Shown: positions 52,736 to 62,323, counted from the stretch's first letter. The stretch: DNA of 64,000 nucleotides from Cryobacterium sp. PH29-G1 (GCF_030063365.1 NZ_JASISY010000013.1:42325-106324); one strand, 5' to 3'. Notes: generated by a model from the letters alone, not told the origin. Numbers and translations: made by a program.

Positions 52736-52830
52736 TCAGCGACGCTCGAGGATGACGACCGGGATTTCGCGGTTCGTCTTCTTCTCGTAGTCGGCGAAAC
52801 CGGGATAGGCCGGGCAGAGCCTACGCCGGG
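52736..52830 (-). pseudogene. 3' remnant of a deazaflavin-dependent nitroreductase-family (DUF385) gene
   Basis: On the minus strand, a frame ending at the TGA at 52738-52736 reads PAYPGFADYEKKTNREIPVV followed by ILERR, a good match to the C-terminus of F420-dependent (Ddn/DUF385) proteins. Upstream in that frame the similarity stops abruptly, within about 30 codons, and no start with a ribosome site is seen before the divergent lipoprotein gene. I read it as a truncated leftover. Confidence 0.55.
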
Positions 52831-52894
52831 GCACGACGATGTCGAGGAAAGCACAGGTCAAGATGGAAAAAAGTGCCGCTGTTAGGCTGACCGC

Positions 52895-54010
52895 ATGCTG
52901 CGCAGAACGCTGATCACACCGACCGTGTTTCTTGCCCTCGTCGCGCTGACCGGATGTACGGCGCAGCCCTCCGCAGAACCGTCGGCCTCAGCTACTCCTC
53001 TCCCGACCGCCGTCGTGCCGGCCGCCGCGGCGAGTCTTTACACCTGCGACGATCTGGCCAGCCTCGATGACGTGGCTCACGCCCTCGCCACCGTCGACGG
53101 AACTGTGCCGACCCCGGTGGCCGCGATCCAGCCGTCGACGACACTCACCGATTATGCCGTGCCCGCCATCGGCGGTTTGTCCTGCTCGTGGCGTGTCGGC
53201 GCCGCGGCCGGTGACCCGATGGAATACCCCGCTGCTGCCGACTGGGCCTATCTCACTGTTGAGGTCGTGCCCGGAGGAGCCGAGACCTGGGCCCCGTCTT
53301 CCTTCGGCGATGGGCCCGCGGACCCGCTCACGGTCATCGACGGAATCGAGGCGGCGACCGGGTGCGGAGACCCCGGGTGCTTCGTGTCGGCCCCGGTCGG
53401 CGACGCCTGGGTGGAAATCGCGATGAGCACAATCTGGTTCGGCATCGGCAAGGGCCACTTTGCCGATATGCCGACCGACGCGATCCTGGCACAGCTGGAA
53501 CCGTTCGCGGCATCCGTTTTCACCGCTCTCACGGGTGCCGACCCCGGCCAGCTGGTCTGGCCGATGGTCGAGCACGTCAACCGCGACCCGGCGTGCACCG
53601 GCGCGCTCAAGTCGCAAGGTGTGGCGAGAGCCCTCGGCGTCGACTCGCTCGAGTATGAAATTTTTGACTCGGCGCACATCGACCCGATCTACTTCGACGG
53701 ATATGTGGCACAGCGAGCCGGGATATTCTCCTGCTCGGTGCGGGCTGCGGGCATCATGGGCACGTCGATCAGCGTGGGTTACGGTCTCGGCGGGGTCGTC
53801 GACCTGATGGTCACCACGCCCGACGCCCAGGCAGCGCTGCCCACGATCGCTCTGGAAGGCGCGGTGGACGGCGAGCACGCCGTGCAGGTGTGCGCCGATG
53901 CCTCAGGCTGGTGCACCGTGATCTTCTCGCTGGGCCAATCGGCGTACCAGGTCGAATCGCGCACCGACGCGGTCGCCGTCGCCGAGGCCATCATCGCCCA
54001 GGCGCGCTAA
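52895..54010 (+). CDS. Lipoprotein of unknown function
   Basis: A 371-residue exported lipoprotein: the signal FLALVALTGC places the lipid on Cys21, followed by a Ser/Ala/Pro-rich linker. The mature part holds two similar ~150-residue halves, each with conserved-looking Cys pairs (YTCDDLASL with GLSCSW; CGDPGCF; DPACTGAL with FSCSVRAAG; VCADASGWCTVIFSL). No named domain is recognised. It is followed 53 bases later by an AAA+ ATPase gene in the same direction. Confidence 0.8.
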   Translation: MLRRTLITPTVFLALVALTGCTAQPSAEPSASATPLPTAVVPAAAASLYTCDDLASLDDVAHALATVDGTVPTPVAAIQPSTTLTDYAVPAIGGLSCSWRVGAAAGDPMEYPAAADWAYLTVEVVPGGAETWAPSSFGDGPADPLTVIDGIEAATGCGDPGCFVSAPVGDAWVEIAMSTIWFGIGKGHFADMPTDAILAQLEPFAASVFTALTGADPGQLVWPMVEHVNRDPACTGALKSQGVARALGVDSLEYEIFDSAHIDPIYFDGYVAQRAGIFSCSVRAAGIMGTSISVGYGLGGVVDLMVTTPDAQAALPTIALEGAVDGEHAVQVCADASGWCTVIFSLGQSAYQVESRTDAVAVAEAIIAQAR

Positions 54011-54062
54011 CGACCTCCAGCCGCGGCGGGACAACGCCCACCACCTCACCATAGGAGCACAG

Positions 54063-55631
54063 ATGACCGAGGACACTTTCGATCGCGACGTAGTGCGGTC
54101 CGTCAAACAGTTCATGGACCGGGTGGTGTCCACAGCGGATGACCGCGGCCGGCCCGGGCTATCCCCCCTCGGCGAGGCGGTCACCACTCACCTCGGCGCG
54201 GACGCATCGACCCTGCCGGTGGTGTCGGAGACCCTCGCCGATCACCGACTGGTCGACGCCGATATCGCCCTCGGCACGCTGGCCGGCCCCGATCCGGCCG
54301 CTCTCGTCGGTGTCTCCGGCGGGCAGCAACGATTTCACTCCACATTCGCCGAGCTTGCGGCGAGCCCGTTTCAGGCCTTCGGACTCGGCCCGGTGGACTA
54401 TTCGGCCCGAGCGACCGGGCCGACGTCGACGCGGCAGGTGGTCTCGTTCGGGCTGCGGCTCATCCGCTTCAACGCAGAGCCGATCGCGGTGCTGCAACGC
54501 GCCGCGAACCCACAGTTCGGGCGCAACACCGCCGAACTCGAAATCATGGCGGTGTCGGCCGACATCGTCACGGCGTTCCTGGAGCACCTGCGCCAGCTCA
54601 TGATCGAACACAGCGTGCTGCGCGGCCAGGTATTGTCGTTCGTGCAAACCGAATACGGGGCCGGGGCCGGAATCACGTTTCTGGACCGCCCGGTCGTGCC
54701 GGACGAGGCGGTCGTTCTGCCGGACGGTATCCTCGGCACCATCACCGACCACGTCATCGGAATCGGCGCGCAACGCCAGACCCTGCTCGCCGCCGGCCAA
54801 CACCTCAAGCGTGGGGTGTTGCTCTACGGGCCTCCCGGCACCGGCAAAACCCTCACCGTGCGCCACCTGCTCAGTGAAACCCCGGGAACCACCGCCGTAT
54901 TGCTGACCGGCTCCAGCATCGTGCACATCGCTGCCGCCGCCGAGATCGCCCGCACCTTCGCGCCGTCGATCGTTGTACTGGAGGACATCGACCTGGTCGC
55001 GATGCAGCGCAACGCGACCCCCCAGCCCCTCTTGTTCGAGGTGCTCGACGCCCTTGACGGTCTCGACGGCGATGCCGACGTGGCCTTCGTCATGACCACC
55101 AACCGGGTCGAGGTGCTCGAGCGGGCCCTCGCCGAACGGCCGGGCCGGGTCGATCTCGCCGTGGAAGTACCGTTGCCCGAGCTGGCTGAACGCGAGCGGC
55201 TGTTTCGGCGCTATGCGCAGGTGCTGCCGTTCAGCCCGGCCGCCCTCGATGCCGCAGCCCGTCGAGCGGAGGGCGTGACCGGGTCCTTCGCGAAGGAACT
55301 TATTCGCCGTGCCGTGCTGCGCGCCGCGCTCCGCGGCGACACTGTCGACGACACCGACCTGCAGGTGTCCCTCGATGACCTGTTGTCGTCGGGAGAGTCC
55401 CTCACCCGACGGCTCCTCGGCACGAGCAGTGGCGAAACTGGGCGCTGGCAGCCCGATGAGGAGCCGGGCGACGGTCCAAGCGGCGGCAGCTACGTTCCGT
55501 TGCCCGGTTCGGCGGCCGTGATGACACGCCAATTCGCCTCATTTGGATCGAGCGGGCCTATAGCTTCGGTCGCACCAAAATCGCCAGACGACGATCAGGG
55601 CCAGTCCGATCACGCCGACGAACCCCAATGA
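54063..55631 (+). CDS. AAA+ ATPase
   Basis: A 522-residue cytosolic protein. The C-terminal half is an AAA+ module: Walker A YGPPGTGKTLTVRHLL, Walker B IVVLEDIDLV, sensor 1 FVMTTNR, and the second region of homology ending ERPGRVDLAVEVPLP. The N-terminal ~250 residues (VVSFGLRLIRFN; FLEHLRQLMIEHSVLRGQVLSF) are unassigned and may recognise substrate. A disordered tail follows. It is classed with classical AAA unfoldases; no peptidase or partner gene is near except the preceding lipoprotein. Confidence 0.87.
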   Translation: MTEDTFDRDVVRSVKQFMDRVVSTADDRGRPGLSPLGEAVTTHLGADASTLPVVSETLADHRLVDADIALGTLAGPDPAALVGVSGGQQRFHSTFAELAASPFQAFGLGPVDYSARATGPTSTRQVVSFGLRLIRFNAEPIAVLQRAANPQFGRNTAELEIMAVSADIVTAFLEHLRQLMIEHSVLRGQVLSFVQTEYGAGAGITFLDRPVVPDEAVVLPDGILGTITDHVIGIGAQRQTLLAAGQHLKRGVLLYGPPGTGKTLTVRHLLSETPGTTAVLLTGSSIVHIAAAAEIARTFAPSIVVLEDIDLVAMQRNATPQPLLFEVLDALDGLDGDADVAFVMTTNRVEVLERALAERPGRVDLAVEVPLPELAERERLFRRYAQVLPFSPAALDAAARRAEGVTGSFAKELIRRAVLRAALRGDTVDDTDLQVSLDDLLSSGESLTRRLLGTSSGETGRWQPDEEPGDGPSGGSYVPLPGSAAVMTRQFASFGSSGPIASVAPKSPDDDQGQSDHADEPQ

Positions 55632-55659
55632 CGGCGGGGCATCCTTGCCGAGGCGGAGG

Positions 55660-56688
55660 TCAGGCGAGCCAGTGCAGTGACCGGCCGTGCGGCTGGGCCA
55701 GAGCGATCGGCTCGCCGTCGAGCGCCAGGATGAAAGCGGATGGCGGAATTGACTCGGCCAGTGCCGGCATTCTCGAAAGCCGTTCCAGCACACCGGGAAC
55801 CACGCTCTGCCCCTCGTTGGACAGCCAGCGCACCGGCAACTCCGCCATCTGCGCAGCGAACCGGTTGCGATCAGTCTCGTCCAGATAGGCGAGCACGGCA
55901 GTGTGGAAGACCACGACCGTCGCCCCGGCCGGCGCCCGGGCCACGAGCGCCGCGATCTCGCGATTGAGGTCTCCTCGCACGATCTCGACCGGCTGCTGCC
56001 GGGCCACGGAGACGGCCGCCCGAAGTCGTTCCCGCCGGTCCTCGTGCTCAGGCCAGATCAGGGCTTCGAGCCAGGCCACATCTGCTTCGCTGCGCACGTC
56101 GAGCGGGTTGAGATCGATACCGGCGCGCCAGACGATGTCGGGCATCCGCTCGGGCAGGGGCACCGGGCCGGTAACGGTGCACTCCAGCACCACGGGGCTG
56201 GGACCGTCGACGGGGTGCAGCATCCGCTCGCCGCCATCACCGTCACCGTCACCGTCACCGCGCCGATACCGGTAGCTGTACCGGTCGGGGTGCAGGCAGA
56301 GGCCAGCGGATGCCCCCACCTCGATGAGCGCGAGCGGCCCGGCCAGCGCCGCCAGGGCCGGCAGCAACACCGCGCAGCGACCGGGTTCGTTGGTCTGGGT
56401 GGCGTGGGTCAGGCAGGTTGCGGCGACGAGGTCCCAATGCTCGCGCAGCCAGGCGGCGAACGCGGGGTACTCCCCCACCGGCGCCCCGTGAAACCGGGCC
56501 GCGCTGAACACCAGGTTGGGCTGCCGTTTGACGGCGGGCAGCTGGTTGATCACCGACACGAGCGCCGGGTCATTCGCGACCCCCGCAGCCCACGCTTCGT
56601 AGCAGGCGCTCATCCCACGGGCCTCACGCGAGGCGAAGGCCCGGTAGCGCTCGTCGGTGGCAACGCCAGGATCAGTGCTCTCTCTCAT
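55660..56688 (-). CDS. DUF2332 family protein
   Basis: A 342-residue cytosolic protein of the actinobacterial DUF2332 family, recognised by LALIEVGASAGLCLHPDRYSY (a SAM-binding-like glycine-rich motif), IVWRAGIDLNPLDV and TVVVFHTAVLAYL. The fold suggests a methyltransferase but no activity is known. A GDGDGDGDGG stretch near residue 145 is encoded by an ACCGTC hexanucleotide repeat (about 56238-56262). It is convergent with the ATPase gene and divergent from pepN. Confidence 0.85.
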   Translation of the reverse strand: MRESTDPGVATDERYRAFASREARGMSACYEAWAAGVANDPALVSVINQLPAVKRQPNLVFSAARFHGAPVGEYPAFAAWLREHWDLVAATCLTHATQTNEPGRCAVLLPALAALAGPLALIEVGASAGLCLHPDRYSYRYRRGDGDGDGDGGERMLHPVDGPSPVVLECTVTGPVPLPERMPDIVWRAGIDLNPLDVRSEADVAWLEALIWPEHEDRRERLRAAVSVARQQPVEIVRGDLNREIAALVARAPAGATVVVFHTAVLAYLDETDRNRFAAQMAELPVRWLSNEGQSVVPGVLERLSRMPALAESIPPSAFILALDGEPIALAQPHGRSLHWLA

Positions 56689-56803
56689 GCCGACATCGTA
56701 ATCATGGTTAGGCTTGCGGGGTGCGCTGGCGCCACGAGTGCCAGAGCTTCACCCTCGCGAAACGGATCGCGAATCGAATCGTGCATCGAATTGGAGAACA
56801 AAG

Positions 56804-59350
56804 TTGCCTGGAGAAAACCTCACCCGCATCGAAGCGACGGAGCGCGCAGCGCTCGTCACAGTAGCGAGCTACAACGTTGTGCTCGATCTCACCACCGGCC
56901 CCACCACGTTCGGCAGCACGACCACGGTGCGCTTCACCGCCGTCCCGGGCGCATCGACCTTTATCGACGCCATCACGGCGCAGGTGCACTCGGTCACGTT
57001 GAACGGTGCCGTGCTCAATCCGGCCGTCGTCAGTGACGGCATCCGCATTGCTCTGGACGATCTGCAGGCCGAAAACGAGCTCGTCGTCGTCGCCGACGCG
57101 CTGTACACCAACACCGGCGAGGGACTGCACCGCTTCGTCGACCCGGTCGATAACGAGGTGTACCTGTACAGCCAGTTCGAGGTGCCCGACTCCCGCCGTG
57201 TCTTTGCCGTGTTCGAGCAGCCCGATCTGAAGGCCAAATTCTCCTTCACCGTCACGGCCCCGAGCGCCTGGCAGGTCGTGTCCAACTCCACAACGCCCGA
57301 ACCAACGGATGCCGGCAACGGGGCGAGCACCTGGGCGTTCGAGCCGACCCACGCCATCTCGAGTTACATCACTGCGCTCATCGCCGGCCCCTACGCCGTC
57401 ACGCGCAGCGAACTTACCTCGAGCGACGGACGCATCGTGCCGCTCGGCCTGTTCGGCCGCAAGAGCCTGAGCGAATACCTCGACGCCGACTACATCTTCG
57501 AGAAGACGCGCCAGGGCTTCGCCTACTACGAAGAGAAATTCGGCTACCCCTACCCGTTCGACAAGTATGACCAGCTGTTCGTGCCGGAGTTCAACGCCGG
57601 TGCCATGGAGAACGCCGGCGCGGTCACCTTCACCGAAACGTACATTTTTCGCTCCAAGGTGACCGACGCCATCAAGGAACGCCGTGTCGTGACGATTCTG
57701 CACGAGCTGGCCCACATGTGGTTCGGCGACCTCGTCACCATGACCTGGTGGAACGACCTCTGGCTCAATGAGAGCTTCGCCGAGTGGGCCTCAACGATCG
57801 CCACCGCCGAGGCCACCGAGTGGCATGAAGCCTGGACCACCTTCGCCGTGATGGAGAAGAGCTGGGCCTACAAGCAGGACCAGCTGCCCTCGACCCACCC
57901 GGTCGTCGCCACCATTCGTGACCTCGACGATGTGCTGGTCAACTTTGACGGCATCACCTACGCCAAGGGCGGTTCGGTACTCAAACAGCTCGCTGCCTGG
58001 GTGGGCATCGACGCCTTCTTCACCGGCGTCGCCTCCTACTTTCAGAAGCACCAGTGGGGCAACACCGAACTGCGCGACCTGCTCGTCGAGCTGGAGGCGG
58101 CCAGCGGCCGCGACCTGCGCGGCTGGGCGAAGCTGTGGCTCGAGACCGCGGGCGTCAACACCCTCCGCCCCGAGATCGCCGTCGACGACGCCGGAACCAT
58201 CACCGGGTTCACGGTGCGCCAGACCGCAGCAGCCGACTACCCCACCATTCGCCCGCACCGCCTCGCGATCGGCTTCTACGATTTCGATGACGCGCACCAG
58301 CTCGTGCGAACGCATCGGGTCGAACTCGATGTTGACGGTGAACGAACGGATGTCCCCGCCTTGGTCGGCCGCCAGCGTGCCGACCTGATCCTGCTCAATG
58401 ATGATGATCTCAGTTACGCCAAGGTGCGCCTGGACCCCGCCTCGCAGGCCGTCGCTCTGGAACACCTCGCCGCCATTGCGAGCCCGCTCGCGCGCGCCCT
58501 GGTCTGGGGTTCGGTCTGGGATGCCACCCGCGACGCCGAAACCACGGCCCGCGACTTCGTGCGTCTGGTGCTGAACAACGTGGCCACCGAGACCGAGTCG
58601 ACGACACTGCGCACGGTACTCGGTCAGGTCGTGCTCACCGCCAGCTATTATGTGGCCGAGCCGCACCGCGCCGCCGTTCGCGACGAGGTCGCCGACACGC
58701 TGTGGACGCTCGCGCAGGGCGCGGCGGCCGGCAGCGACGCCCAATTCCAGTTCGTCAAGTTCTTCGCGGGCGTAGCCGCCACCCCGACGCAACTCGACAA
58801 CGTGGCCGCACTGCGCTCGGGCAGCACCCTGCTGGGGGGCCTCACGGTCGACACCGACCTGGCCTGGGAATTGCTCACCGCCCTGGTCGCCGGTGGCCGG
58901 GCCGGCGCAGCCGAGATCGATGCGGCGCTGGCTGCTGACAACACGGCCACCGGCGCCCAGTCGGCCGCCCTCGCACGGGCCGCCGTGCCGACAGCGGAGG
59001 CGAAGCTCGCCGCCTGGGCGTCGCTTATCGACGTCGATACGGCCGCGACGACCATCGTGCGCACGACGGCTGCCGGGTTTCTGCGGGTAAACGACGCGGC
59101 ACTGCTCGAACCGTTCACCCAGACCTACTTCGACATGCTGCAAGCGGTGTGGGAGGCACGCAGCTTCTCCATCGGCGAGAAGCTCGTGATCGGCCTGTAC
59201 CCGTCACCGCTGAATAACCAGGCCCTCGCCGATGCGACCCAGGCCTGGCTCGACGCGAACCCCGAACCGGCGGCCCTGCGCCGTCTCGTCGTCGAGAACC
59301 TGGCCGGCGTGCAACGTTCACTGACGGTACAGGCGCGCGACGCCGAGTAG
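56804..59350 (+). CDS. pepN: Aminopeptidase N (M1 zinc metallopeptidase)
   Basis: Removes N-terminal residues from peptides in the cytosol. The 848-residue protein has the exopeptidase motif GAMEN (266-270) and the zinc site HELAHMWFGDLVTMTWWNDL, His300 and His304, with the Glu of LNESFAEW as third ligand. The C-terminal ~400 residues are the ERAP1-like helical domain. TTG at 56804 is chosen for GGAG seven bases upstream and the usual PGENLTRIEA beginning; the frame extends upstream without a ribosome site. A strong hairpin ends the transcript. Confidence 0.96.
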   Translation: MPGENLTRIEATERAALVTVASYNVVLDLTTGPTTFGSTTTVRFTAVPGASTFIDAITAQVHSVTLNGAVLNPAVVSDGIRIALDDLQAENELVVVADALYTNTGEGLHRFVDPVDNEVYLYSQFEVPDSRRVFAVFEQPDLKAKFSFTVTAPSAWQVVSNSTTPEPTDAGNGASTWAFEPTHAISSYITALIAGPYAVTRSELTSSDGRIVPLGLFGRKSLSEYLDADYIFEKTRQGFAYYEEKFGYPYPFDKYDQLFVPEFNAGAMENAGAVTFTETYIFRSKVTDAIKERRVVTILHELAHMWFGDLVTMTWWNDLWLNESFAEWASTIATAEATEWHEAWTTFAVMEKSWAYKQDQLPSTHPVVATIRDLDDVLVNFDGITYAKGGSVLKQLAAWVGIDAFFTGVASYFQKHQWGNTELRDLLVELEAASGRDLRGWAKLWLETAGVNTLRPEIAVDDAGTITGFTVRQTAAADYPTIRPHRLAIGFYDFDDAHQLVRTHRVELDVDGERTDVPALVGRQRADLILLNDDDLSYAKVRLDPASQAVALEHLAAIASPLARALVWGSVWDATRDAETTARDFVRLVLNNVATETESTTLRTVLGQVVLTASYYVAEPHRAAVRDEVADTLWTLAQGAAAGSDAQFQFVKFFAGVAATPTQLDNVAALRSGSTLLGGLTVDTDLAWELLTALVAGGRAGAAEIDAALAADNTATGAQSAALARAAVPTAEAKLAAWASLIDVDTAATTIVRTTAAGFLRVNDAALLEPFTQTYFDMLQAVWEARSFSIGEKLVIGLYPSPLNNQALADATQAWLDANPEPAALRRLVVENLAGVQRSLTVQARDAE

Positions 59351-59370
59351 TTCGCGGGAAGCGCACACCC

Positions 59371-59413
59371 CGAGAACCCCTCAATCGACCTCAGGTCGGT
59401 GGCGGGGTTCTCG
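59371..59413 (+). terminator. Hairpin after pepN
   Basis: CGAGAACCCC (59371-59380) pairs perfectly with GGGGTTCTCG (59404-59413), with a second small stem CGACC/GGTCG inside. It begins 20 bases after the pepN stop. A run of T is absent, as is frequent in high-GC actinobacteria. The rest of the 221-base gap holds no gene. Confidence 0.8.
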
Positions 59414-59571
59414 CTGCGCCACAGTTCACAGCAAACTCCACGCAAACAAAGAGGATGCCGGTGCCCGCGGGGCATACACCGGCTTGCACCAGCCACGGTT
59501 CGGGCGCAGCAGAACCCTGCCGGGGCCGCATCACGGGTGCCGTCGACGCCCCTCGGTAGACTGGCTTTGAT

Positions 59572-60699
59572 ATGAACTGGGAAACTTTCTGGGCCGGGGT
59601 CGGTACCAACATAGCCAATATTCCATGGGCCGATTTCGGGGGCAAACTTTTTGCCGTCACGGCGATCATCGTCGTATCTTTCGCCCTGCGCTGGGCGCTG
59701 CAATTCGTCATTCGGCGCGTCGTGCAGCAAATCGTCTCCGGAGTCAAGAAAACCCAGAAGGTTGACGACACCCAGGCCCTGAACGTCTCGCCGATGGCCG
59801 CCGTACGCGTGGTGCAGCGTTCCCGCACGCTCGGCGCCGTGCTGGCGAACATCGTGAACGTGTTCATTCTGGTCACCGCGCTGCTGCTCATCGTCACCAC
59901 CCTGAACAAAGACATTCTGGGATCGTTCGCGCTGATCAGCGCGGCGATCGGTGCCGGCCTCGGTTTCGGCGCTCAAAACATCGTCAAGGACATTCTCAAC
60001 GGATTGTTCATGGTGGTGGAAGACCAGATCGGGGTCGGCGACGTCGTCGACGTTGGATTCGCATCCGGTGTCGTCGAAACGGTCGGTATTCGCATTACTC
60101 AGATCCGCGATATCGACGGCACACTCTGGTTTGTGCGCAACGGCGAGATTCTGCGAGTCGGCAACATGTCGCAGGGCTGGGCCCGCGTCATCATCGACCT
60201 CGCCATCCCGTACAGCTCCGACGTGGAGGCCGTGCAGGACGAGCTCCTGCGGGTGGCAAGCGCTCTCTCCTCCAGCCGCAAGTGGCGCGCCTTCATATTG
60301 GAGAAGCCTGAGATCTGGGGCCTGGAGTCGATCACGGCCGAAGCCCTCGTTACCCGGCTCGTGGTCAAGACTCGTGTCTCAGCCCAGTGGGACTTCGCCC
60401 GCGACCTGCGCCTGCACCTGAAGAAGGCCCTCGACGGCATGGGCGTACCGCTCACCCCGCTCAACAGCGTGGTCATGACCACCGGCGACGGTACCCTCGA
60501 CAATTCAACCGTCGGGCCGGCCGAGGGCGCCCTGGACGCTGCCGAGGAGGCCGCAGCCGCGGTGCCGACCGTTGTCGCCGTGGCGCGCACCGGCCCCGTC
60601 GCGGTGAAGAAGCCCCGCGGACCGCGCAAGCCTAAAACCGTGCCGGCCCCGATGAAGACTCCCGATCCCGATACTCGTAGCGACGGCAATGACGACTGA
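59572..60699 (+). CDS. MscS-family mechanosensitive ion channel
   Basis: A 375-residue small-conductance channel homologue. Three hydrophobic segments precede the pore helix GLGFGAQNIVKDILNGLFMVVEDQ, the hallmark of MscS; a beta domain (GDVVDVGFASGVVETVGIRIT, FVRNGEILRVGN) and alpha/beta domain follow. The last ~75 residues form an Ala/Pro/Lys-rich disordered tail. It should release solutes at hypo-osmotic shock. The glbO frame overlaps its end by eleven bases. Confidence 0.94.
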   Translation: MNWETFWAGVGTNIANIPWADFGGKLFAVTAIIVVSFALRWALQFVIRRVVQQIVSGVKKTQKVDDTQALNVSPMAAVRVVQRSRTLGAVLANIVNVFILVTALLLIVTTLNKDILGSFALISAAIGAGLGFGAQNIVKDILNGLFMVVEDQIGVGDVVDVGFASGVVETVGIRITQIRDIDGTLWFVRNGEILRVGNMSQGWARVIIDLAIPYSSDVEAVQDELLRVASALSSSRKWRAFILEKPEIWGLESITAEALVTRLVVKTRVSAQWDFARDLRLHLKKALDGMGVPLTPLNSVVMTTGDGTLDNSTVGPAEGALDAAEEAAAAVPTVVAVARTGPVAVKKPRGPRKPKTVPAPMKTPDPDTRSDGNDD

Positions 60700-61213
60700 C
60701 CCAGCCCCGTTGTCGGCTCCAGCCGGAACTCCCCAGAAGAAAGCTGCACCCGTGACCACTGAGCGACACCCGACCGACCAGGCGGCCACCCCCGCCGCCG
60801 TCCACCTGCGCGCAGGTGAGAACGGTGCCGCAGCGGTACCGACGTTTTTCGACGAGGTCGGCGGAACGCCTTTCTTCGAGAAACTCGTGCACGACTTCTA
60901 CGTGGGTGTCGCCACCGACCCGGTGTTGAAACCGATGTACCCCGAAGAGGACCTCGGCCCGGCCGAACACCGCCTGGTCATGTTCCTCGAGCAGTTCTGG
61001 GGCGGACCCGGCACGTACAGCGAGCAGCGCGGTCACCCGCGCCTGCGCCAGCGCCACCAGCCGTTCAAGGTCAATCCGGATGCCCGCGACCGGTGGCTCG
61101 GTCACATGCGCGTTGCCGTAGACGCGGCGAATTTGCCGCCGCTGCAGCAGGGCATCCTCTGGGATTATCTTGAGCGTGCCGCTTTCGCGATGGTGAACAG
61201 CTTCGAGGAGTAG
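60689..61213 (+). CDS. glbO: Group II truncated hemoglobin (GlbO)
   Basis: Binds oxygen and related ligands through haem. The core (about residues 50-165) has GGTPFFEKLVHDFYVGVATDPVL, MYPEEDLGPAEHRLVMFLEQFWGGPGTYSEQRGHPRL (with the proximal-site histidine, RGHPRLRQRH) and a Trp at the G8 position (ARDRWLGHM), as in mycobacterial trHbO. The first ~45 residues are a low-complexity extension: the ATG overlaps the mscS stop, and a GTG at 60752 could be the real start. The link with mscS may be only positional. Confidence 0.9.
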   Translation: MTTDPAPLSAPAGTPQKKAAPVTTERHPTDQAATPAAVHLRAGENGAAAVPTFFDEVGGTPFFEKLVHDFYVGVATDPVLKPMYPEEDLGPAEHRLVMFLEQFWGGPGTYSEQRGHPRLRQRHQPFKVNPDARDRWLGHMRVAVDAANLPPLQQGILWDYLERAAFAMVNSFEE

Positions 61214-61312
61214 TCCCACCGCCGCAGGTGCGCTCCAATTGGCTCGTCCAGCCAACGTCGAAGGGTGCGCCGGCATCTGGCGTGGGGCGTGAGGCTGTGC
61301 AAGGCTGCCCGT

Positions 61313-61822
61313 ATGAGCCGCATTGATCCTCAGCCCAGCACGAACGAACGCGCCACCCTCCTGGAATTTCTCGACTATCAACGTGCGACAGTACTCATGA
61401 AAGCCGAGGGCCTCGGCGTCGCAGAAATGAACCAACCGATCTCCACGTCGACGCTCACGCTGTCCGGCCTGCTGAAACACTTGGCGCTCGTGGAAGACTA
61501 CTGGGTTCAAGTGCGCTTTCTCGGCCTCCCCGAGCAAGAACCGTGGGCCAGCGCTCCCTGGGACGATGACCGGGACTGGGAGTTCCACAGCGCGCAGTTT
61601 GACGACCCGAACGAGCTTCGCGATCTCTACCGGGCGGCGTCTGAGCGCACGCGCCAGGCACTCATCGGCATCGACCTCGACACCCTGTCCGTCGGCGAGA
61701 ACGGCGATGGAACGCATTGGAACCTGCGCTGGATCCTCACCCACCTGATTGAAGAGACGGCGAGGCACAATGGTCACGCCGATCTGCTCCGTGAAGCTAT
61801 CGACGGCACGGTCGGCGAATAA
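61313..61822 (+). CDS. DinB/DUF664 family protein
   Basis: A 169-residue four-helix DinB-fold protein. Motifs are LLEFLDYQRATVLMKAEGL, LLKHLALVEDYW (first metal His) and WILTHLIEETARHNGHADLLREAIDG (HxxxHxxHxD-like pattern), typical of DUF664 thiol-dependent S-transferases that often use mycothiol. The ATG at 61313 follows 99 bases of non-coding sequence after glbO; the frame extends upstream without a clear ribosome site. Substrate unknown. Confidence 0.87.
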   Translation: MSRIDPQPSTNERATLLEFLDYQRATVLMKAEGLGVAEMNQPISTSTLTLSGLLKHLALVEDYWVQVRFLGLPEQEPWASAPWDDDRDWEFHSAQFDDPNELRDLYRAASERTRQALIGIDLDTLSVGENGDGTHWNLRWILTHLIEETARHNGHADLLREAIDGTVGE

Positions 61823-61921
61823 CAGGCGGTCGACTGCCGGCGGGAGCACGTCAATCAGCACTGTCTACCAGCTGCTTCGGGTTAGCGGGCGTCCCGGACG
61901 GATCCGTCTATTCTGTGCTGC

Positions 61922-62323
61922 ATGACGCGATATGTGATCGACGCCCCCACACTGCTGCACCTCGTGAGCGCCGGCATCCGTCCTGCCGCCGGCCACCAGC
62001 TCGTCGCCCCCAGCAGCATCCGCTCGCAGGCTCTTGCGCTGCTCTTCGCCGCCGTGCGCACCGGTGAACTCACCGAGGAGCAGGCCCTAGAGCAGCACGA
62101 GCGCCTGACCGAGCTGAAGCTGCGGTTGCTCGGAGACCGGGTTTCCCGCCGCACGGCGTGGCGGATCGCCCGCGACCACGACTGGGAGACGATTTCCGAT
62201 GCGGAATACATCGCAGTGGCTCAGCTGCAGGCGGACGCCCTGGTAACGATAGACCCGGCCCTGGCTGCCAAAGCGGAACACCTCGTACCGCTCGCCCACT
62301 TGGACGCGCTCGTCAACGCCTGA
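61922..62323 (+). CDS. PIN-domain protein
   Basis: A 133-residue PIN-like ribonuclease-fold protein: YVIDAPTLLHL carries the first Asp, and WETISDAEYIAVAQLQADALVTIDPALA carries the later acidic residues. It resembles VapC-type toxins, but no VapB-like gene lies beside it, so a stand-alone housekeeping role is likelier. Spacing to the upstream gene is about 100 bases. Confidence 0.78.
   Translation: MTRYVIDAPTLLHLVSAGIRPAAGHQLVAPSSIRSQALALLFAAVRTGELTEEQALEQHERLTELKLRLLGDRVSRRTAWRIARDHDWETISDAEYIAVAQLQADALVTIDPALAAKAEHLVPLAHLDALVNA

Noticed and set aside
55539..55793. A minus-strand frame with a hydrophobic segment (GFVGVIGLALIVVWRFW) overlapping the 3' end of the ATPase gene
   Set aside because: It looks like a membrane helix, but no start codon with a ribosome site lies near the helix and the upstream part is a shadow of the DUF2332 gene. 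A tiny membrane protein cannot be excluded.
61922..62323. PIN gene as half of a toxin-antitoxin pair
   Set aside because: No short antitoxin-like gene is adjacent on either side; the gaps of about 100 and 86 bases hold no suitable open frame.
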